Below are positions 6,052 through 10,902 of a stretch of 10,902 bases of DNA, piece after piece (position 1 is the stretch's first letter; each line of letters begins with the position of its first letter). The notes beneath the pieces were generated by a model. That model was not told the origin of the DNA. It ran no database searches and worked only from the letters and a program-made list of their open reading frames with translations. The stretch comes from Desulfobacterales bacterium (GTDB lineage Bacteria > Desulfobacterota > Desulfobulbia > Desulfobulbales > BM004), in assembly GCA_012974315.1 (NCBI GenBank), contig JAAXQI010000030.1:1-10902 (forward strand). Direction: 5' to 3'. Both the position numbers and the translations under genes were made by a program.

Positions 6052-7908
6052 CTAACTACTCTCTGTAATCGCCGGCAACAGAACCGTAACCCGACTATAC
6101 TCCCCGTAATTACTTTCAAAAGTAAGTTTGCCGCCATGGTCCAATATAATTCCATGACTGATGGCAAGACCCAGCCCTGTGCCGATTCCAGAGGGCTTTG
6201 TTGAGAAGAAGGGATTATAGATTTTATCGATAATTGAAGAGGGGATGCCGGTACCGTAATCCAGGAAGGTAAATTCAAGAAAGGGTGAATCATCAATTAT
6301 TATCTCAGCAGCATGGATGATAAGGTTTTTCTTCGGATGAGCTTTCGAGTGTTTTTGGTTCAGTGCGTAACGGGCATTATTAAGAATATTTAAAAAAACC
6401 TGTTCAATCTGTTGAAAATCTGCAAGTACTTTATGGAGTTCTGCCGGGAAATCTATGGTAAGGTTGATTCCATCTTTACGAATCTGAGTCTCTGTAAGAG
6501 CCAGGACTTCATCAAGAACCTCCCGGACATTAATTGGCCTTTTTTCCTTTATATTTTCACGGGCAAAAGAGAGCAGGCTACTTACAATGCTTGCGACCCT
6601 GTCCCCCTCTTTAATAATTCTGGCCGGGATTTCGTCAGTCGCGATCTCTCCTTTTTCAGCTTCATCAATCATGATCTGGGCAAAATTAATAATACTGTTG
6701 ACGGGGTTGTTGATTTCGTGTGCCACGCCGGCTGCCAACTCACCTATTGAAGCCAAATGACCGGCACGCATAGTTTCGGTTTGCATGGTGATATCCTGGG
6801 CAATGCAGACAATGCCTTCAAATTTGCCCTCTTCATTGAAGATGACAGAAGCGGTGCAAAGCATGCGGATCTTTTCACCGTACTTTGACAGATAAGTTGT
6901 TTCTGAATTCCTTGTGAAGCCATCATTGATAAGGTCATCAAGTCCGATACCGTGATAATAATCTTCGGCAAAAATCATGGAGAAAGGTTTGCCGATCAAT
7001 TCTTCTTTCGTATATCCAAGCAAATCATAGGTTGACTGGTTAGCAGCCCTGATAGTCTGGTCCTTATTGACTACCAGTAGTGAATTGCTCATTGATCGGA
7101 TTATGTCATCGGTATAAGCCTTGGCGGTAATGAGCGCCTGCCTGGAGGTTTTTAGTTTTTCGGCCATGATATTGAACGATGCTGCCAGCTGACCTATCTC
7201 ATCATTGGAATTGACCGTGACCCGATGGGTCAAATCTCCTTCAGCCAGGCGATTGGTTCCGTCTACAAGTTGTTTTATAGGTTTTTCAAGAGCCCGTGCC
7301 ATAAAATATGCATTAATTATAGTGGCCAGAATTGCAATAAACAGAACCAGGGTCAACATTTTCTGGGAAAATGTTGAAATTTCCAGAATCGCAGTATTTT
7401 TCTCTTCAATTCTTTTACTGACATAGGCTGCAGCCTCTCTTCCCAAAGATGCTATTCTGTCTGCCTCCCTGACAGCCAGGTTTTCCATTTCCCTGGCGGA
7501 AGAACCGCCCCGGTATCCTTCACGCACCTCTGTTGCAAAAGCATAGATTGCCTGTTTGAATCTTCTGGAAGCTTTGGCGATTTCATCAATATTAGCAAGT
7601 TCATCCTCGTCAGTTGCCAAAACTCTGATGGCATCAATTTCCCTGAGGGCCTTGTTGACCAGCAGGTCAACCGATGCAACAACATCAGTTCGCCCTAATC
7701 GGTAATCATACAGTTTATCTTTGGCGTGGGTGATGATCTCAGCCACATCATACCAGCGCCGTAATTTGACCTGATCAACAGTGATGATTGCCGTAAGACG
7801 TTCTACGTTTTTTGACATGGAGATATAGGCAAAGAGGCTTTCGATGATGATTATCATCAGCAAAATGAAAAGGCCCAGATTCCTTGCGGTACGGAACGAA
7901 AAGTTCAT
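6052..7908 (-). CDS. Membrane sensor histidine kinase (HAMP-PAS-HisKA-HATPase)
   Basis: With the ATG at 7908 the product has 618 residues. It has TM1 about 12-31, a mainly helical periplasmic sensor (about 32-182), TM2 about 183-203, HAMP (about 203-255) and PAS (about 265-375). A HisKA H-box follows with phospho-acceptor H397 in GVAHEINNPVNS. The ATPase has N-box NILNNA (507-512), G1 DYGTGIP (550-556), F-box FFSTK (567-571) and G2 GTGLGL (576-581). All catalytic boxes are intact, so it should autophosphorylate. No receiver domain is attached and no response regulator lies in the window. A TTG at 7917 in the same frame is an alternative start; GGGTGA lies 3 nt before the TTG and 12 nt before the ATG, which does not settle the choice. 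It is the last gene of a three-gene operon, 28 bp after the PhnD-like gene, whose product is the likely periplasmic partner of the sensor domain. Confidence 0.93.
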   Translation of the reverse strand: MNFSFRTARNLGLFILLMIIIIESLFAYISMSKNVERLTAIITVDQVKLRRWYDVAEIITHAKDKLYDYRLGRTDVVASVDLLVNKALREIDAIRVLATDEDELANIDEIAKASRRFKQAIYAFATEVREGYRGGSSAREMENLAVREADRIASLGREAAAYVSKRIEEKNTAILEISTFSQKMLTLVLFIAILATIINAYFMARALEKPIKQLVDGTNRLAEGDLTHRVTVNSNDEIGQLAASFNIMAEKLKTSRQALITAKAYTDDIIRSMSNSLLVVNKDQTIRAANQSTYDLLGYTKEELIGKPFSMIFAEDYYHGIGLDDLINDGFTRNSETTYLSKYGEKIRMLCTASVIFNEEGKFEGIVCIAQDITMQTETMRAGHLASIGELAAGVAHEINNPVNSIINFAQIMIDEAEKGEIATDEIPARIIKEGDRVASIVSSLLSFARENIKEKRPINVREVLDEVLALTETQIRKDGINLTIDFPAELHKVLADFQQIEQVFLNILNNARYALNQKHSKAHPKKNLIIHAAEIIIDDSPFLEFTFLDYGTGIPSSIIDKIYNPFFSTKPSGIGTGLGLAISHGIILDHGGKLTFESNYGEYSRVTVLLPAITESS

Positions 7909-7936
7909 TGATTGCAACCGTCACCCAAACAGAAAG

Positions 7937-8866
7937 TTATCTTTTATATGAGTATTCCTGAAGGTTAATACCCAACTGCTTTACCATATTATACAGAACC
8001 ACATAGTCATCATTGTTTGTTTCAATAAATTTGATTGCTCCGAAATTTTTCAGTATCTCCTGACCTTCAGGGGTTTCATGCAATGAAAGCAAGAGAATTT
8101 TAATCCGCAACTTTATTGCTGGATTAAGGTCTTTACGGACAGCCAGACCGTTTGATGGAACTTCTGGAGATTCAGCAAGAACAAGCATCTGTTCCTTAAA
8201 ATCAGGATATTCTTCCGTGATACTATTAAAAATATTATCCTTGGCACCACCTATGTCTGCCTCACCGGTATAAACTGCCCAGGCAGCAGCATCATGGCTG
8301 TTAGCAAAGGATATTCTTGAAAAATAATCTTCAATATTGTTAATGCCGTAGTCTTTGAAATAAGAAAGTTGAAAGATATAACCGGCGGTTGTAGCCTTAT
8401 CTACGAGGACGAGGCTCTTGTTTTTCATATCCTTTACAGTTCTGATATTACTGTCTTTCCTGGTAAAAATATATCCCCTGTAGGTGGAAATGTTGCCGGG
8501 GAAAACAGGCCTTGCAATAGGCTCTACGCCTGCCTTGGCATGTGTCAGCAAATAACTGAAACTTCCGAAAAAGCCTGCATCGGCTTTCCCTTTAATAAAC
8601 GTCTCACTTATCTCGCCATAGTTCGCCAGAATTTCCACAATGAAATTCATATCCATTTTTGTGGAAAGGTAATCAGTTAGAAATTGATAGCGTCTTCGCT
8701 GCTCAAAAACATTTTTTTCCGGAATAAGTACCAGGCGTATGGTTTTTTCGTCATCAGGGGCAAGCTGACTTTCTTCAGCAAAACAATCGTTGCCTGGCAA
8801 TTGAAGGAAAAGTGTCAGCATTAAAAGAAATAGCAGATACACGATAAGATTTTTATTATGGAGCAT
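7937..8866 (-). CDS. PhnD-like periplasmic substrate-binding protein
   Basis: A 309-residue protein with a long hydrophobic N-terminus (about 7-24) and probable cleavage after CFA (28-30), followed by a type 2 periplasmic-binding fold of the PhnD (phosphate/phosphite/phosphonate) family. Family features are IRLVLIPEKN (43-52), DAGFFGSFSYLL (96-107), YRGYIFTRKDSNIRTVKDM (129-147) with following DKATTAGYIF, SHDAAAWAVYTGEADIG (190-206) and ESPEVPSNGLAVRKDL (232-247). The only Cys (28) lies in the signal region, so a thiol ligand site like that proposed for the related arsenite sensor AioX is absent. No ABC permease or ATPase is nearby, and the kinase gene begins 28 bp downstream, so a sensory rather than transport role is inferred. 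The ligand is unknown. AGGG lies only 2 nt before the ATG; translational coupling to the upstream gene, which ends 18 bp away, is possible. Confidence 0.9.
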   Translation of the reverse strand: MLHNKNLIVYLLFLLMLTLFLQLPGNDCFAEESQLAPDDEKTIRLVLIPEKNVFEQRRRYQFLTDYLSTKMDMNFIVEILANYGEISETFIKGKADAGFFGSFSYLLTHAKAGVEPIARPVFPGNISTYRGYIFTRKDSNIRTVKDMKNKSLVLVDKATTAGYIFQLSYFKDYGINNIEDYFSRISFANSHDAAAWAVYTGEADIGGAKDNIFNSITEEYPDFKEQMLVLAESPEVPSNGLAVRKDLNPAIKLRIKILLLSLHETPEGQEILKNFGAIKFIETNNDDYVVLYNMVKQLGINLQEYSYKR

Positions 8867-8884
8867 AGCCCTACTTAATAGATA

Positions 8885-9790
8885 CTATTTATTGAATTCC
8901 AGCCACAGGGGCTCGTTAACATCACCGGTTCCGTAAAGTGGATCAGAGAGTTCCTTGTTTGCATTCCGGCCAGCGATCTCATAACGGGAAACACCGAATA
9001 AATATTTTCTGGCGGTGGTAAATTGAACATCATCCTGGTGACCAGTAATAAAGTTCCGGCGGAATTCGATGGTCCATGTGCCATTTTCCCAAACACCCTT
9101 AGCCTTAACATCACTTCTACTGCCTGTGGGTTGTTGATGAATATAGCGAGGCAGGGTTTTGCCCCCGTAATCCGTAATGAGATCAATTCTGTAAGCACTT
9201 GTCCCATCATCACTTTTACGAAGCAGATACATTGTTTTTCCAGATTTGGAAATAATTTTCGTTGAGTCCTGTTCTTCTGTCTGGCTTAATAAATGACTCT
9301 TGTCATCTGCATACCCTGTTGCATCAGTGCGGCATGCCTTCCAGTACCAGATATCTGCGTGATGGGGATTGTCTGCAACGATGCTTAGATCAACGGGGTC
9401 AGAATCCATATTCCATTTGAATATGATGATATCTTCCCGGTCATGCCCAACAGTGTAAATTTCACGGCCTTTATTCCAGATCCAGCTTTTGTGTGTTCTC
9501 GATTCATCTTTGTCGGGGAAACTGACTTGAACGAAAAATTCTGTATCTGTGTAGACTGCCTTTATTGTAATTGGCATTTTACTGCTTTTATCCAGGGTTA
9601 TTATTTCCTGAGCGTTTTCCCAGGCAGGATCACCGGCAAGTCCGTCTATAACAGGAGGTTCTGTGACAGGCATTGCGAGAAGCTTCTGTTCTCCAAAACA
9701 GGGTGATGCTATTCCAAAGCATACGAGCACCATACAGACAAGAAAGACGGTTTTCTTTATCATAGAAATCAGTTTTATAGAATTGATCAT
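8885..9790 (-). CDS. Exported haem-binding protein, ethylbenzene dehydrogenase gamma-like (EB_dh/DOMON-type)
   Basis: From the ATG at 9790 the product has 301 residues: a signal peptide (hydrophobic about 13-27, cleavage near CFG/EQ) and one beta-rich domain of the type found in the haem-b gamma subunit of ethylbenzene dehydrogenase and in related periplasmic cytochromes. Supporting motifs are the N-terminal PPVIDGLAGDPAWENA, FKWNMDSD, DIWYWKACRTDATGYADDK (146-164) and the C-terminal GRNANKELSDPLYG. In EbdC the haem ligands are Met and Lys; M128 and K279 are the best candidates here, by position only. No CXXCH motif is present. No molybdenum catalytic or iron-sulfur subunit is beside it, so it is not part of an obvious dehydrogenase complex. 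It is first in the operon with the PhnD-like protein and kinase, and a role in redox or ligand sensing is inferred. TTG at 9805 and ATG at 9763 are alternative starts; the last would give a neat short signal peptide (MIKKTVFLV). Confidence 0.82.
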   Translation of the reverse strand: MINSIKLISMIKKTVFLVCMVLVCFGIASPCFGEQKLLAMPVTEPPVIDGLAGDPAWENAQEIITLDKSSKMPITIKAVYTDTEFFVQVSFPDKDESRTHKSWIWNKGREIYTVGHDREDIIIFKWNMDSDPVDLSIVADNPHHADIWYWKACRTDATGYADDKSHLLSQTEEQDSTKIISKSGKTMYLLRKSDDGTSAYRIDLITDYGGKTLPRYIHQQPTGSRSDVKAKGVWENGTWTIEFRRNFITGHQDDVQFTTARKYLFGVSRYEIAGRNANKELSDPLYGTGDVNEPLWLEFNK

Positions 9791-9815
9791 GTTTTTATTA
9801 TACAAGCCCCAGGAG

Positions 9816-9824
9816 AGTATAACA
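9816..9824 (-). promoter_or_regulatory. Candidate extended -10 promoter for the sensor operon
   Basis: On the minus strand TGTTATACT (9824-9816) is a good extended -10 element, 25 bp before the ATG at 9790. A start point near 9809 would leave a leader of about 19 nt. That argues against the TTG at 9805 as translation start. No good -35 hexamer is present at 17-18 bp, which is tolerated for extended -10 promoters. Tentative. Confidence 0.3.
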
Positions 9825-9940
9825 AAATATGTTCAAGGGAAAAGATAATTTTACATTTCTGCCCATAGGGATAGAATACTGTGCAGTTATAATCCTGAAT
9901 TGGTGGTGAAAAATTGCTCGGCGTCTCCCATTGTTTGTTT

Positions 9941-9999
9941 ATACCCCTCAGGTAAGCACCCTTAAAGACAGGGCATAAACTCCGACTTCGAGGGGGTAT
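9941..9999. repeat. Palindromic element carrying the inverted copy of the dispersed repeat
   Basis: ATACCCCTC (9941-9949) and GAGGGGGTAT (9990-9999) form outer arms, with one extra G on the right. They enclose 9950-9990, which is the reverse complement of 5509-5545 except for a 4-nt insertion near 9964-9968. The outer arms are not present at the left copy. The structure resembles a REP-like or IS-derived palindrome; no transposase is encoded here. Confidence 0.65.
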
Positions 10000-10011
10000 T
10001 AAAAAGAGTGA

Positions 10012-10030
10012 CCTGAAAGGGTGTTTATCT
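10012..10030 (+). repeat. Degenerate partial copy of the dispersed repeat
   Basis: CCTGAAAGGGTGTTTATCT matches 5527-5545 at 17 of 19 positions in direct orientation. It is therefore inverted relative to the adjacent copy at 9950-9990, with which it could form a large hairpin. Confidence 0.5.
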
Positions 10031-10098
10031 AAACTGCTTAAACCCTATGCCTACAACGGCTTAAGGATTCAGGAGAATGAACGACATATTTCAGGTAT

Positions 10099-10134
10099 AA
10101 AAAAACCTGGCCGTTTTTGCGGCCAGGTTTTTTT
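10099..10134 (-). terminator. Strong intrinsic terminator of the small membrane-protein operon
   Basis: A perfect 15-bp stem (AAAAAAACCTGGCCG at 10099-10113 paired with 10120-10134) encloses a 6-nt loop and has a GC-rich core with A- and T-tracts on both sides. On the minus strand it lies 25 bp after the stop codon of the 103-residue protein gene. The flanking tracts would let it work in both directions, also insulating the sensor operon side. Confidence 0.9.
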
Positions 10135-10159
10135 GGTATACATAGAGGGTAGCGTTTAA

Positions 10160-10471
10160 TTATTCAGCAGCGACTCCTTCTGGCGTTTTATTGAGGTATG
10201 CATAAAATGCAGGGAAGGCACCAAGGAACATAACTGCAATAATGTATTCTACACCTTTAATATGGGTGTAAAAATCTGACATGGTATGGAATTCCTGCAT
10301 CAAACCGGCGGAAATCAAGTATTGCCGAAGTAATTCTGATACCTGCCAGTCTACCTGAGCAAGTCCGCTAAGGATTGCTGCGCTTGACCAGATTGTTATC
10401 AGTGATCCAAGAAAAATTGATGAGAATTTGAATACGGTCATACTTTTTGTAGTGTTTTCGCTTTTGGACAT
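10160..10471 (-). CDS. Small two-TM membrane protein of unknown function
   Basis: A 103-residue protein with a short polar N-terminus, TM1 about 14-38 (FKFSSIFLGSLITIWSSAAI), a middle polar section of about 35 residues (39-73, with LLRQYLISAG and FHTMSDFYTHIKGVEY) and TM2 about 74-93 (YIIAVMFLGAFPAFYAYL). Two histidines (62 and 70) flank the aromatic DFYTHIK segment, but no haem or metal motif is clear. I do not recognise the family. The ATG has a perfect AGGAGG (10483-10478) six bases upstream, indicating strong translation. It is second in an operon, 44 bp after the 75-residue membrane protein gene, and is followed by a strong terminator. The two proteins probably act together in the inner membrane. 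Confidence 0.85.
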   Translation of the reverse strand: MSKSENTTKSMTVFKFSSIFLGSLITIWSSAAILSGLAQVDWQVSELLRQYLISAGLMQEFHTMSDFYTHIKGVEYIIAVMFLGAFPAFYAYLNKTPEGVAAE

Positions 10472-10515
10472 GTTTGGCCTCCTGGTTCGTGTGGGTTAAT
10501 TAGAGAAACTTGATT

Positions 10516-10743
10516 TTATATTCCAGTTAAAGCAGTAAAAATACCTCGACCTAATTCTTGAATGTTTTGGGATTGTGCTATGCCGTTAAGTAAACATACG
10601 AAACCCCAGGCGCCGACGAAACCAGCCATTGCCATGATTGTAATAATTCCAAATCTGGAGTTGCCGATTTCAACATCTGTTAATTCGGTGTGACCGGCAA
10701 GAGTGGCGACCTGTTCTTCGATTGTTTTTTGTTCGCTTAACAT
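10516..10743 (-). CDS. Small single-TM membrane protein of unknown function
   Basis: A 75-residue protein: an acidic cytoplasmic-looking N-terminus (1-30, MLSEQKTIEEQVATLAGHTE), one transmembrane helix about 31-55 (FGIITIMAMAGFVGAWGFVC) and a short amphipathic tail ending ALTGI. The ATG at 10743 is preferred to an upstream in-frame ATG at 10830, because GGGGAAAG precedes it at 5-nt spacing and because the upstream ATG would lie inside or before the predicted promoter. It is first in an operon with the 103-residue membrane protein. I do not recognise it. A small subunit or assembly factor of a membrane complex is one possibility, without direct evidence. Confidence 0.8.
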   Translation of the reverse strand: MLSEQKTIEEQVATLAGHTELTDVEIGNSRFGIITIMAMAGFVGAWGFVCLLNGIAQSQNIQELGRGIFTALTGI

Positions 10744-10811
10744 GATCTTTCCCCACTTTGTTGTATTGTCAGAATTATTTTTATCTGTATTGTCTTCTTG
10801 TAATATATGTA

Positions 10812-10827
10812 AGCATAAACCATGCCA
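10812..10827 (-). promoter_or_regulatory. Candidate sigma-54 (-24/-12) promoter
   Basis: Minus-strand TGGCATGGTTTATGCT matches the sigma-54 consensus TGGCACGNNNNTTGCW at all but two defined positions and has the diagnostic GG-N10-GC spacing. Transcription would begin near 10801, with a leader of about 57 nt before the 75-residue protein gene. A sigma-70-like pair (TTGTGG, 17 bp, TATATT) overlaps it but is weaker. Sigma-54 control would require an activator binding upstream, for which 10861-10878 is a candidate. Confidence 0.6.
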
Positions 10828-10860
10828 CAATAATATTATTGCAACTTTAATTTGTTAATT

Positions 10861-10878
10861 AACTTTTTATGAAAAGTT
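10861..10878. promoter_or_regulatory. Perfect inverted repeat, possible upstream activator site
   Basis: AACTTTTTATGAAAAGTT has perfect 7-bp arms around TATG. Its centre is about 70 bp upstream of the predicted sigma-54 start site, which is near the usual range for bacterial enhancer-binding protein sites. The adjacent palindrome GTTAATTAAC (10854-10863) overlaps it. A role is inferred only from symmetry and position. Confidence 0.35.
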
Positions 10879-10902
10879 GCTGCATTGAATCGAATATTAA
10901 AT

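Larger units (their letters stand above)
9791..10098. other. Intergenic region with inverted-repeat element
   Basis: About 300 bp between the sensor operon start and the terminator of the small membrane-protein operon. It contains the promoter candidate, the inverted copy of the dispersed repeat (9950-9990), an enclosing palindrome (9941-9999) and a second degenerate piece (10012-10030). I see no gene in it, and nothing identifiable at 9841-9940 or 10031-10098. Confidence 0.6.

Noticed and set aside
5949..6296. A 115-codon minus-strand ORF overlapping the end of the kinase gene
   Set aside because: It overlaps the kinase ATPase motifs in another frame; no start signal and no recognisable domain.
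7937..8866. Phosphonate or phosphite ABC transporter component
   Set aside because: The protein is PhnD-like, but no permease or ATPase gene is in the window and the close neighbour is a histidine kinase, so a transport role is not supported.
9941..10030. Integron attC site or rho-independent terminator
   Set aside because: No GTTRRRY-type core sites were found and no T-tract follows the palindrome; the sequence instead matches the dispersed repeat at 5509-5545.

Overview
The window looks like a chromosomal segment of a Gram-negative anaerobe, most likely a Desulfobacterota (former Deltaproteobacteria, Desulfobulbales-like) genome. This is an inference from the gene set: exported proteins with signal peptides, an ethylbenzene-dehydrogenase-type haem-binding domain protein, a PhnD-like/histidine kinase sensor locus and a good sigma-54 promoter. 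Base composition is moderate, and intergenic DNA is AT-rich and carries dispersed repeats. No rRNA, tRNA, CRISPR array or intact transposase gene was seen.

Left part (1-5236): housekeeping genes. On the plus strand lie a long RelA/SpoT-type (p)ppGpp enzyme, whose hydrolase active site looks destroyed while its synthetase site is kept, and a KDPG/KDPGal-type aldolase preceded by a palindrome of GntR type. Convergent to them on the minus strand are a small exported rhodanese and the translational ABC-F factor EttA. An AT-rich imperfect inverted repeat sits where the two pairs converge.

Middle (5237-6051): about 800 bp without a recognisable gene but rich in repeats. It holds two tandem palindromic 23-bp units upstream of ettA, a dispersed repeat, and a perfect 68-bp direct repeat. 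Each 68-bp copy contains the same ATG and first 13 codons of a small ORF. The second copy reads into a protein-like 33-codon ORF, which suggests gene debris.

Right-centre (6052-9790, minus strand): a compact three-gene operon, transcribed in the order EB_dh-type haem-binding periplasmic protein, PhnD-like periplasmic binding protein, membrane histidine kinase (HAMP-PAS-HisKA-HATPase). No transporter permease or ATPase and no response regulator is present in the window. The set therefore reads as a periplasmic ligand- or redox-sensing system in which the PhnD-like protein probably presents a signal to the kinase. An inverted copy of the dispersed repeat seen left of the operon lies just to its right (9950-9990), so the operon is bracketed by inverted repeats.

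Right end (10099-10902, minus strand): two small membrane proteins of unknown function form an operon. It has a strong intrinsic terminator at its 3' end and, upstream, a sigma-54 (-24/-12) promoter candidate with the exact GG-N10-GC spacing plus a perfect 7-bp inverted repeat about 70 bp upstream of the predicted start site that could bind an activator.
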